A DNA stretch of 64,000 bases from Chloroflexus sp. Its GTDB lineage: Bacteria > Chloroflexota > Anaerolineae > Anaerolineales > Villigracilaceae. The translations under genes were made by a program, and so were the position numbers. Under the pieces are notes generated by a model that was given only the letters and a program-made list of their open reading frames with translations, was not told where the DNA came from and made no database searches. The stretch lies in NCBI GenBank assembly GCA_020723995.1, contig DYHT01000008.1, positions 1-64,000 on the forward strand, in the 5' to 3' direction. The first letter of the stretch is position 1. The number at the start of each line of letters is the position of its first letter. This document shows positions 9,687-18,083 of the stretch, in pieces.

Positions 9687-10568
9687 ATGAAACGCGAAGT
9701 CAAAATTGGTAACCGCATGGTCGGCGACGGGCATCCTGCCTACATCATCGCCGAGATTGGTATCAACCACAATGGTGATATTGCAATCGCCAAACAGATG
9801 ATTAACGCGGCTGTCCACGCCGGTGTGGACGCGGTCAAGTTCCAGAAGCGCACGCCCGAAATTTGCACCCCGCCCGAACAGCAGGAACAGATGCGCGAGA
9901 CGCCCTGGGGCTACATCACCTACCTGGATTATCGTTATAAAGTCGAATTCGACGAGCCCCAATATCGTGAGATCGAGCGCCACTGTAAGGAAAAAGGCGT
10001 AACCTGGTTCGCCTCGGTCTGGGACGAGCAGGCGGTGGACTTCATGGAGAAGTTCGACACCCCGGCTTACAAAATCCCCTCCGCATCATTGACCGACCAC
10101 AACCTGCTGCGCTATGCCCGCAAGACCGGCAAGCCGCTGGTGATCTCGACTGGCATGTCCACGATGGAGGAAATCAGGGCGGCGGTGGAGATTGTCGGCA
10201 CCGAGAACCTGGTCATCACCCACTGCACCAGTGCCTACCCGTGCGAGCCGGAGGAGCTCAACCTGCGCATGATCCAGACGCTGCGCGATGAATTCCCCTG
10301 CCCGATTGGTTATTCCGGCCACGAAGTGGGCCTGATTCCCCCGATAGTGGCGGCGGCATTCGGCGCCTGTATGGTGGAACGTCACCTGACTCTCGACCGC
10401 GCCATGTGGGGTTCCGACCAGGCCGCCTCGGTGGAACCGGGCGGGTTCGAACGGCTGGTCATGTATCTGCGAGTCGCCGAAGCCTCGCTGGGCGATGGCG
10501 TCAAGCGCGTCTACGAGAGCGAGAAACCCTCGCTCAAGAAACTCAGAAGGGTAAATTCTCAGGAATAA
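9687..10568 (+). CDS. neuB: N-acetylneuraminate/nonulosonate synthase, copy 2
   Basis: Paralogue of 4946..5827 along its whole length (VGDGHPAYIIAEIGINHNGDIAIAK...). Confidence 0.9.
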   Translation: MKREVKIGNRMVGDGHPAYIIAEIGINHNGDIAIAKQMINAAVHAGVDAVKFQKRTPEICTPPEQQEQMRETPWGYITYLDYRYKVEFDEPQYREIERHCKEKGVTWFASVWDEQAVDFMEKFDTPAYKIPSASLTDHNLLRYARKTGKPLVISTGMSTMEEIRAAVEIVGTENLVITHCTSAYPCEPEELNLRMIQTLRDEFPCPIGYSGHEVGLIPPIVAAAFGACMVERHLTLDRAMWGSDQAASVEPGGFERLVMYLRVAEASLGDGVKRVYESEKPSLKKLRRVNSQE

Positions 10569-12200
10569 ATGGCTAATCTTTCTACTGGGCTCTCCCGGCG
10601 CGCCGGCCGTCTCGGCGAACTGCTCCACCTTGCTTGGATGGCGCGGCAGGTGGCGGCTCAGGCGCGCCCCGTCCCGGACCTCGCGCTGGTCGTCTTTTTC
10701 AACGCCTCGACTCGTATCTCCGGTCTCAGCCAGAACGCGGCCTTTTCGCTGCTGACCTCCTGGGCTGTGCGGCTGGCGGGCCTGCCGGTCGTCCACTTCG
10801 TCTGCCAGCGGGGGATGAGCCGCTGCGTGCTTGGCACGGACGAGGGCCGTCCCAACCAGCCCATGCCGTGCGGGATGTGCGTCCGCCAGTCACGCGCCAA
10901 CTATACCGGCGCGGATGCACGTTATTTCACCTATCAGCGCGACGAGGCACTTGCTGCCTCGCTCAAAGATTTAAGCCTCGATGCACTCCTGCGCAACAAG
11001 CACCCATTGCACCCACTGAACACTGACCACTTGCCTCTCGGTGCTCTGGTTCTGCCTTCATTGCGCTGGAGATTAAGACTCCAAACCCTGACCGACGACG
11101 AGCCAACCCGTTTCCTGTGTCGTGAGTTCATCCTTTCGGCCTGGAACGTGGCGCGCCAGTTCAGCGTTCTGCTGGATAGAGTTAAACCACAAGTGGCTGT
11201 CTTGTTCAACGGGATGCACTTCCCCGAAGCGACCGCGGCCTGGCTGTGCCGTCAGCGCGGCGTGCGCGTGGTCACGCACGAGTCGGGCTTCCAACCTTTC
11301 AGCGGCTACTTCGTCGAGGGGCAGGCCACCATGTACCCCATCGTCATCCCGGATGTGGACCTGACAGCGGAGCAGAACGCCCGTCTGGATGCCGACCTGG
11401 AGAAACGCCAGCAAGGCGATTTCAGCATGGCGGGCGTCAAATTCTGGAGCGAGATGCGCGGCCTGCCGGAGGGATTGCTGCAAAAGGCGGCCGGATTCGA
11501 GCAGGCGGTGACGGTCTTTACCAACGTCATCTTTGATACCACCCAACTGCATGCCAATGCGGCCTTCGCGAACATGTTCGCCTGGCTGGATGCCCTGCTG
11601 GAAGTCTTCCGCGCCCACCCGGAGACGCTCTTCGTGCTGCGCGCCCATCCCGACGAGGCCCGCCGTGGCAAAGCCAGCCGCGAGAGCGTGGCGATGTGGT
11701 TCGAACAGAGCGGCGCGGCGGCGCTGCCCAACCTGGTCTTCATCCTACCGCAGGAGCGCATCAGTTCCTACGAGCTCATCCGGCTTTCCAAGTTCGTCCT
11801 GATCTACAATTCGACCATTGGCCTGGAAGCCACCCTGCTGGGCGTGCCAGCCCTGGCTGCCGCCCGCGCCCCGTTCACAGACTACGAGACGATTTTCTTC
11901 GAGCCGGAGCGCGAGTCCTACCTGCGGCGGCTGGAGGCCTTTTTAACGGTGGATAGCCTAAAGGCCGCAGGCAGGATACAGGTCCCGCAAGTAGCAGTCC
12001 GGCGGACGCGGCGCTTCCTCTACTACCGGACATACCGGTTCTCCCTCCCGTTCGGCGTGTTCATCGAGTCCAGCCTCCTGACCGGCTACGTGCGGCTGAA
12101 AAAGTTCTCCTGGCGCGATTTGTTCCCGGAGAAGTCGTCCACCCTGCGCGCCTTGCTGGAGGGGCTGTTGCATGGCAAGCGGTTTGAACTGGATGTCTAG
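10569..12200 (+). CDS. Capsule/surface polysaccharide biosynthesis-type protein
   Basis: Cluster context; GT-B-like C-terminal half (LFVLRAHPDEARRG...FVLIYNSTIGLEATLLGVPALAA). Confidence 0.6.
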   Translation: MANLSTGLSRRAGRLGELLHLAWMARQVAAQARPVPDLALVVFFNASTRISGLSQNAAFSLLTSWAVRLAGLPVVHFVCQRGMSRCVLGTDEGRPNQPMPCGMCVRQSRANYTGADARYFTYQRDEALAASLKDLSLDALLRNKHPLHPLNTDHLPLGALVLPSLRWRLRLQTLTDDEPTRFLCREFILSAWNVARQFSVLLDRVKPQVAVLFNGMHFPEATAAWLCRQRGVRVVTHESGFQPFSGYFVEGQATMYPIVIPDVDLTAEQNARLDADLEKRQQGDFSMAGVKFWSEMRGLPEGLLQKAAGFEQAVTVFTNVIFDTTQLHANAAFANMFAWLDALLEVFRAHPETLFVLRAHPDEARRGKASRESVAMWFEQSGAAALPNLVFILPQERISSYELIRLSKFVLIYNSTIGLEATLLGVPALAAARAPFTDYETIFFEPERESYLRRLEAFLTVDSLKAAGRIQVPQVAVRRTRRFLYYRTYRFSLPFGVFIESSLLTGYVRLKKFSWRDLFPEKSSTLRALLEGLLHGKRFELDV

Positions 12201-13134
12201 TTGCTCGCTCGTCATCCGCGCCTATAACGAGGAAAAGCACATTGGCCGCCTGCTGGAGGGTACTTCCCACCAGACCATGCGGGATGTGGAAGTGATCCTG
12301 GTCGACTCCGGCTCGAGCGATGCCACGACCTCTATCGCCGCACATTACGGCGCGAAAGTCGTCCACATCCCCCCGGCGGAGTTCACCTTCGGGCGCTCGC
12401 TGAACCTGGGCATCGCCGCCGCCTCTGGTGAATTCATCGTTATCGCCAGCGCGCATGTCTACCCGGTCTATCCCGACTGGCTGGAGCGCCTGCTCGCACC
12501 CTTCGCCGACCCGCAGGTGGCACTGACCTATGGTAAACAGCGCGGCAATGCCAGCTCGAAATTTTCCGAGCGGCAGGTTTTCGCCCGCTGGTTCCCCGAC
12601 CAGTCCGACCCGCGCCAGGATCATCCATTTTGCAACAACGCTAACGCTGCCATCCGGCGTAGTGTATGGCAAGTGCACCCTTACGACGAATCCCTGACCG
12701 GCCTGGAAGACCTGGCCTGGGCAAAAGAGGTTCGGGGTGCGGGGTGCGAGGTGTCTTACGTTGCCGAAGCGGAAATCATCCATGTTCACGAGGAGACGCC
12801 GCGCGGCGTTTATAACCGTTACCGGCGCGAGGCGATGGCCTTCAAGCGTTTATACGCGGAGGCGCATTTCAGCCTGTATGATTTTTCTCGCATGGCCTCG
12901 GCCAACATTGCCAGCGACCTGTGGCATGCCGCCAGACAGCAAGTTTTTTGGAAAAACGCCGGCAGCATCTTCTGGTTCCGCGCCATGCAGTTCTGGGGCA
13001 CCTACCGGGGCTACCGCCAGTCACTGGAGTGGAACTGGCAACTGCGGCAAACCTTTTACTATCCACACGGCATGGAGATGCCGGAAAAATCCGCACCGCG
13101 CGAGGTCAAGCCGATTCGGTATAATAAGAAGTAA
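12193..13134 (+). CDS. Glycosyltransferase family 2
   Basis: SLVIRAYNEEKHIGRLLEGTSHQTMRDVEVILVDSGSSDAT. Confidence 0.85.
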   Translation: MSSCSLVIRAYNEEKHIGRLLEGTSHQTMRDVEVILVDSGSSDATTSIAAHYGAKVVHIPPAEFTFGRSLNLGIAAASGEFIVIASAHVYPVYPDWLERLLAPFADPQVALTYGKQRGNASSKFSERQVFARWFPDQSDPRQDHPFCNNANAAIRRSVWQVHPYDESLTGLEDLAWAKEVRGAGCEVSYVAEAEIIHVHEETPRGVYNRYRREAMAFKRLYAEAHFSLYDFSRMASANIASDLWHAARQQVFWKNAGSIFWFRAMQFWGTYRGYRQSLEWNWQLRQTFYYPHGMEMPEKSAPREVKPIRYNKK

Positions 13135-13334
13135 TGGCAAACTACAAACGAAAAAGACATCATCCTTTGCGAGCCTGCCGCCTGTGTAAGTTTCACAAGT
13201 ACATGGGCAATTCCGAGGCTGCCAAGAAGCCGCGCTATCGCAGGATTCGAGAGCGACAAGATGTTGAATTCAAGACAACCATTCTTGTTCCAACTGGCTC
13301 CAACCTCGAGGAGGAGCAAAATGATAACGGTTAA
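13134..13334 (+). CDS. Small basic CxxC protein, conserved-hypothetical type
   Basis: MANYKRKRHHPLRACRLCKFHKYMGNSEAAKKPRYRRIRERQD; small ORF immediately upstream of the TA region. Confidence 0.45.
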   Translation: MANYKRKRHHPLRACRLCKFHKYMGNSEAAKKPRYRRIRERQDVEFKTTILVPTGSNLEEEQNDNG

Positions 13335-13509
13335 GAAACTCATCGAAATATTGCAGAGTCTTCCTGAAGACGCGCTCGCTTACGCGTATGAGGGTGAAGT
13401 TGTTGCAATTGTGATTCGTACATCTGATAATAAGAATGAATTGGGTTATATTCCAGCTACATCAAACGAACAAGAAGACGTCTCGTTCGTGAAATGCAAA
13501 TATTCGTAA
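13321..13509 (+). CDS. Small hypothetical protein
   Basis: ORF MITVKKLIEILQSLPEDALAYAYEGEVVAIVIRT... overlapping the previous ORF. Confidence 0.45.
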   Translation: MITVKKLIEILQSLPEDALAYAYEGEVVAIVIRTSDNKNELGYIPATSNEQEDVSFVKCKYS

Positions 13510-13527
13510 TGCTTTCAGAAGGCTGCC

Positions 13528-13833
13528 ATGGTCACATCTGTAATGACTCACGACCTTGAAACCGTCCGCAAGATTGTGCTTATGTACTTGAAGGGCTACC
13601 GCGCCAAAGTCTATTTGTTTGGTTCGCAGGCGGTGGGCAAAAGCCGCCCCACGTCCGACATTGATGTTGCAATTCTTCCGCTCCAACCGTTGCCCGAATT
13701 GACATTTTTCAATATTCGCGAGTCTTTGGAAGAAAGTGATGTAGTCCGCAATGTGGATGTTGTTGATCTTTCTGAAACTGACGAAAAGTTCCGTCAGCGG
13801 GTTATGGAAGAAGGTGTGTTATGGAAAGAGTGA
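13528..13833 (+). CDS. MNT-family nucleotidyltransferase (module 1, first)
   Basis: VYLFGSQAVGKSRPTSDIDVAI nucleotidyltransferase core. Confidence 0.8.
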   Translation: MVTSVMTHDLETVRKIVLMYLKGYRAKVYLFGSQAVGKSRPTSDIDVAILPLQPLPELTFFNIRESLEESDVVRNVDVVDLSETDEKFRQRVMEEGVLWKE

Positions 13834-14147
13834 CCCAAAAGACAATCTCCGCATTTGCCCGCCAGATTGCCCGGCAGTTTAATCCGCACAAGATCATTCT
13901 GTTCGGCTCTTACGCCTATGGCAAGCCAACGGCAGATTCTGACGTGGATATGCTGGTTATCATGCCTTTTGAAGGTAAGAGCGCTTACAAGGCGACTGAG
14001 ATCTTACTTGCTACAGACCCGCGCTTTCCAATTGATCTGCTTGTTCGTACACCCGAACAAATCAAAACCCGCGTCGAATTGGGTGACTTCTTTATTCGCG
14101 AAATTACCAAAAAAGGCAAGGTGCTTTATGAATCCGCTGACGTGTGA
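13821..14147 (+). CDS. MNT-family nucleotidyltransferase (module 1, second)
   Basis: IILFGSYAYGKPTADSDVDMLVI core; overlaps both neighbours. Confidence 0.85.
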   Translation: MERVTQKTISAFARQIARQFNPHKIILFGSYAYGKPTADSDVDMLVIMPFEGKSAYKATEILLATDPRFPIDLLVRTPEQIKTRVELGDFFIREITKKGKVLYESADV

Positions 14148-14514
14148 ATGGATAGAAAAAGCAGAAGAAGATTATCTTTCGGCTCAACGCGAATATCGGG
14201 CGCGAAAATTACCCAATTACAATGCCACATGTTTTTTTGCACAACAGTGCATCGAAAAATACATCAAAGCACGTCTACAAGAGGCTAATATCGAGTTTGG
14301 TAAAATTCACGATTTGGTAAAACTGCTAGACTTGGTTGCGCTCGTCGAACCCATGTGGGTTACTTATCGCCCCACATTTCGTCCTATCTTGGCTTATGCA
14401 GCAAATTTCCGTTACCCTGGTGACAAGGCCGATAAGGAAGAGGCGCGAGAGGCCATTAAGATTTGCCGCGAATTTCGTCAAGTTGCCCGGCGTTGTTTAG
14501 GGTTGCCTGAATGA
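14128..14514 (+). CDS. HEPN domain protein (toxin-type partner)
   Basis: WIEKAEEDYLSAQ...CFFAQQCIEKYIKARL HEPN pattern; ATG at 14128 overlaps the MNT end. Confidence 0.85.
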   Translation: MNPLTCEWIEKAEEDYLSAQREYRARKLPNYNATCFFAQQCIEKYIKARLQEANIEFGKIHDLVKLLDLVALVEPMWVTYRPTFRPILAYAANFRYPGDKADKEEAREAIKICREFRQVARRCLGLPE

Positions 14515-14579
14515 CCCGCCTCCTCGCCCTCGTCCCCATGCGCCATCACAGCCAGGGCGTGCCAGCCAATCCGGTATAA
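14511..14579 (+). pseudogene. Vestigial 5' end of the cytidylyltransferase gene found at 15291
   Basis: MTRLLALVPMRHHSQGVPANPV* vs MTLAALVPMRHHSQRVPGKNY at 15291; similarity also at DNA level. Confidence 0.75.
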
Positions 14580-14597
14580 TGAGTTTAGAAGGCTGCC

Positions 14598-14903
14598 ATG
14601 GCCACATCTGTAATGACACACGACCTTGAAACCGTCCGCAAGATTGTTTCCAAACGATTTAAGGGTTACAAAGTGAAAGTGTATCTCTTCGGCTCACGTG
14701 CTACAGGGAAAGCGCGTCGCTTTTCCGACATTGACGTGGCTGTCATGCCGCTTGATCCTGTCCCTGGCTGGATATTTTCTGAAACACGTGAAGATCTCGA
14801 AGAAAGCGACATTTTGTATTCTGTGGATTTGGTTAACCTTTCCGAAACCGATGCCAAGTTTCGTGAAAGAGTCCTGAAGGAGGGCATTTTATGGAAAGAG
14901 TAA
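14598..14903 (+). CDS. MNT-family nucleotidyltransferase (module 2)
   Basis: VYLFGSRATGKARRFSDIDVAV; paralogue of 13528..13833 with a near-identical first ~60 nt. Confidence 0.85.
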   Translation: MATSVMTHDLETVRKIVSKRFKGYKVKVYLFGSRATGKARRFSDIDVAVMPLDPVPGWIFSETREDLEESDILYSVDLVNLSETDAKFRERVLKEGILWKE

Positions 14904-15289
14904 AAGAACGTTTGTCTGTTGCCAAGAAAGCGCTGACTGCTTTGAAAGAAGCGGTTAATCGCAAGGATCTGACTGAACTAGAGAGGGATGGAGCAATTCA
15001 GCGATTCGAATTCACTTACGAAGCGGTTTGGAAAGCGGTTCAAGCCTATCTAAACGATGTTGAGAAGATAAATGTATCTTCTCCCAGAGGCATCGTACGA
15101 GAATCTTTCAAGGAGGGATTACTAAATGAGGACGAAGCCAAGAAAGTCATGGATATGGTGGCTGAACGCAACCTCACTGTGCACACGTATAACGAAGAAC
15201 TTGCGCAAGCGATATTCAATCGTCTAACGGGTCACGAAGCAGTGATGGAAAAATGGCTGAAAGCGGTCGAGAGCCATTTGGAGGAATAG
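14891..15289 (+). CDS. Nucleotidyltransferase substrate-binding (HI0074/HEPN-like) partner
   Basis: RFEFTYEAVWKAVQAYL...ERNLTVHTYNEELAQAIF pattern of the HI0074 family. Confidence 0.85.
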   Translation: MERVKERLSVAKKALTALKEAVNRKDLTELERDGAIQRFEFTYEAVWKAVQAYLNDVEKINVSSPRGIVRESFKEGLLNEDEAKKVMDMVAERNLTVHTYNEELAQAIFNRLTGHEAVMEKWLKAVESHLEE

Positions 15290-15290
15290 A

Positions 15291-15950
15291 TTGACCCTCG
15301 CCGCCCTCGTCCCCATGCGCCACCACTCCCAGCGCGTGCCCGGCAAGAACTACCGTCCGCTGGCGGGCAAGCCGCTCTACCAGCACATCATCGAGACTTT
15401 GCTGACCGTGCCTGAGATCGGCCAGGTGGCCGTGGATACCGACTCCGAGCCGGTCATGGACGGCCTGCGCCGGGACTTTCCGCAGGTCAAGATCATCGAG
15501 CGTCCCGAGTCCTTGCGCGCCGATACCGTCCCAATGAACGAGATTTTGCTTTACGACACCTCCCTGGCCGAAGCGGATTTCTACCTGCAAACCCACAGCA
15601 CCAACCCACTGCTCGAGCCCGCCACCATCTCGCGCGCCATCCAGACCTTCCTGGCTGATTATCCCGCCCACGACTCGCTCTTCTCGGTGACGCGCCTGCA
15701 GACCCGCCTGTATGACCATAACGGCCGCGCGCTCAACCACGACCCGGCGGTGCTGCTCCAGACCCAGGACCTGCCGCCGGTTTACGAAGAAAATTCCTGC
15801 ATCTACATCTTCACCCGTCAAAACCTGTTGGCGCGCCGCAACCGTCTCGGCGAACGGCCGCTGATGTTCGAAATGGAGGCCGCTGAAGCCTGGGATATTG
15901 ACGAGGAACTGGATTTCGAGATCGTGAATTTTTTGATGAGAAGAGAGTAG
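15291..15950 (+). CDS. Cytidylyltransferase (acylneuraminate/Kdn-type), TTG start
   Basis: LAALVPMRHHSQRVPGKNYRPLAGKPLYQHIIETLL; third neuA-like gene of the window. Confidence 0.8.
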   Translation: MTLAALVPMRHHSQRVPGKNYRPLAGKPLYQHIIETLLTVPEIGQVAVDTDSEPVMDGLRRDFPQVKIIERPESLRADTVPMNEILLYDTSLAEADFYLQTHSTNPLLEPATISRAIQTFLADYPAHDSLFSVTRLQTRLYDHNGRALNHDPAVLLQTQDLPPVYEENSCIYIFTRQNLLARRNRLGERPLMFEMEAAEAWDIDEELDFEIVNFLMRRE

Positions 15951-15958
15951 AGATTCGT

Positions 15959-16954
15959 ATGCCTGCCTCACTGTTCACTGATCGCTATTCACGGTTCACA
16001 GTATTGCTCTCCGCCCCCTACATGCTCCCCATCCTCGACCGTTTCCGCCCGGCCTTCGAGAAACATGGTATTAACCTGATCCTGCCAGAAGTCCACGAGC
16101 GGCTCGAAGAGGCCGATTTGCTGAAATACGCCGGTCAGTTTGACGGCGCCATTTGCGGCGACGATCGCTATACCGCCCGCGCCCTGGAGGCTTGCGCCTC
16201 GCGCCTGAAAGTGATTTCCAAGTGGGGCACGGGTATTGATTCGATTGACGGCGAAGCTGCCGCCCGGCTCGGTATCAAAGTCTGCCGCACACCCAATGCC
16301 TTCACCCTGCCGGTCGCCGATACAGTCATCGGTTACATGCTGGCCTTCGCCCGCCGCCAGCCGTGGATGGACAGGGAGATGAAATCCGGCCAGTGGGAGA
16401 AACTGCTCGGCCAGTCGCTCAGCGAGTGCACGCTGGGAGTGGTTGGCGTGGGCGTCATCGGTAAGGCCGTCATCCGCCGGGCACGCGCCTTCGGCATGAA
16501 GCTCCTCGGCAACGACATCATCGAGATTGACCACGTCTTTCTGGCTGAGACCGGTGTACAAATGACTACTCTCTACTCTCTACTCTCTGACTCTGATTTC
16601 GTCAGCCTGAACTGCGACCTCAACCCGACCAGTTATCATCTCATCAATGCGAAGACCCTTGCCTGCATGAAACCGGCTGCGATCCTCATTAATACTGCGC
16701 GCGGCGCGGTGGTGGACGAACCGGCGCTCATTACTGCACTAAACGAAGGTACAATTGGCGGCGCGGCCCTGGATGTGTTCGAGGTCGAGCCGCTTCCGCT
16801 CGACAGTCCGCTGCTAAAAATGGATAACGTGCTGCTCGCCCCGCACAACGCCAATTCCAGCCCGGCCGCCTGGGAGCGGGTGCATTGGAATACGATCAAG
16901 AATCTATTGGATGGACTTGGGATTGCTTACAATGACCTGGAACGATGGAGATAA
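15959..16954 (+). CDS. D-isomer-specific 2-hydroxyacid dehydrogenase (SerA-like)
   Basis: GVVGVGVIGKAVIRRARAFGMKLLGND; ILINTARGAVVDEPALITAL; LAPHNANSS. Confidence 0.85.
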   Translation: MPASLFTDRYSRFTVLLSAPYMLPILDRFRPAFEKHGINLILPEVHERLEEADLLKYAGQFDGAICGDDRYTARALEACASRLKVISKWGTGIDSIDGEAAARLGIKVCRTPNAFTLPVADTVIGYMLAFARRQPWMDREMKSGQWEKLLGQSLSECTLGVVGVGVIGKAVIRRARAFGMKLLGNDIIEIDHVFLAETGVQMTTLYSLLSDSDFVSLNCDLNPTSYHLINAKTLACMKPAAILINTARGAVVDEPALITALNEGTIGGAALDVFEVEPLPLDSPLLKMDNVLLAPHNANSSPAAWERVHWNTIKNLLDGLGIAYNDLERWR

Positions 16955-17010
16955 AACAGGGACGCAAAATGGCACATTTCGTAGTATAACCACTTTGAGA
17001 GGAGGTACGT

Positions 17011-17412
17011 ATGCCTGTTATTCAAGTTGAAGCCCAGGTACCCACTGCTGAATTGTTGAAAGCGGTAGGACAATTAAGCCAACCTGATTTGGAGCAGTTC
17101 GTGTCTCAGGTCATCGCTTTGCGCGCAAAGCGAAATGCGCCAAGTCTTCCGCGAGTTGAATCTGAATTACTACTCAAAATCAATGAAGGGGTGCCACCTG
17201 ATATTCAGAAGCGATATAACGAATTGATTGCAAAACGACAAGCAGAAATATTAACGCCCGGCGAATACGAAGAATTGCTACGGTTGACACAGCAGGTCGA
17301 AAAGTTGGAAGTGCGCCGTGTCGAATATTTGGCAGAACTCGCGCGTCTACGTGGAACTTCGTTGACTGCGCTGATGGAAAATCTGGGAATTCGACCGCCT
17401 GCCTATGCCTGA
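17011..17412 (+). CDS. Hypothetical protein paired with HNH endonuclease
   Basis: 133-aa ORF, 8-nt overlap with the following HNH gene. Confidence 0.6.
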   Translation: MPVIQVEAQVPTAELLKAVGQLSQPDLEQFVSQVIALRAKRNAPSLPRVESELLLKINEGVPPDIQKRYNELIAKRQAEILTPGEYEELLRLTQQVEKLEVRRVEYLAELARLRGTSLTALMENLGIRPPAYA

Positions 17413-17839
17413 AAAACGCGTCACTGCCGAACAAAAACAAGCCGTACTTGAACGCGCACGCGGTTGTTGTGAATACTGCAAAAGTCAGGCACGTTTTGCG
17501 ACTCAGTCTTTCTCCACTGAGCATATCGTTCCGCGCCATTTGGGCGGAGAAACCACTCTCGATAATCTGGCGCTCGCGTGTCAGGGATGTAACAACCATA
17601 AGTACACCAAGACGGAATCACGCGACCCTGTTTGGGATAAAATTGTGCCACTCTATCATCCACGACGACAGCGGTGGAATGACCATTTTGCATGGAACGA
17701 TGATTTTTATCTCGTTATCGGATTGACACCCATAGGACGAGCAACAATCAGCGCGTTACAATTGAATCGAGAGGAACTCATCAACATGCGCCGCCTGTTG
17801 TATGCAATGGGAGAGCATCCGCCAGCAGAGATTGACTGA
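17405..17839 (+). CDS. HNH endonuclease
   Basis: CCEYCKSQ...STEHIVPRHLGGETTLDNLALACQGCNNHK. Confidence 0.85.
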   Translation: MPEKRVTAEQKQAVLERARGCCEYCKSQARFATQSFSTEHIVPRHLGGETTLDNLALACQGCNNHKYTKTESRDPVWDKIVPLYHPRRQRWNDHFAWNDDFYLVIGLTPIGRATISALQLNREELINMRRLLYAMGEHPPAEID

Positions 17840-17845
17840 AATCGA

Positions 17846-18018
17846 ATGGCAGATAGCAGATAGCAAATGGCAGGTAGCAGGTGGCGGATGGTCGCGTGGT
17901 CGCGTAGTCGGGTGTGCAGATGGTGGACTTGCCCTGCCTGCGCCAGTGCCGCAGGCACAGGTGAGCCTGTCGAAGGGTGGCAGATGGCGGATGGCGTATA
18001 GTGGATGGCGGATGACAA
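17846..18018. repeat. Two heptanucleotide tracts (RTRGCRG units, 17846-17894 and 17977-18018) flanking an inserted repeat segment
   Basis: ATGGCAG ATAGCAG ATAGCAA ATGGCAG GTAGCAG GTGGCGG ATGGTCG ... GTGGCAG ATGGCGG ATGGCGT ATAGTGG ATGGCGG ATGACAA. Confidence 0.9.
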
Positions 18019-18083
18019 AGGTAAATCAACAATCCGTAATTCGTAACCCTTCGACTTCGAACAGGGCAAGTCAGCAATCGAAA

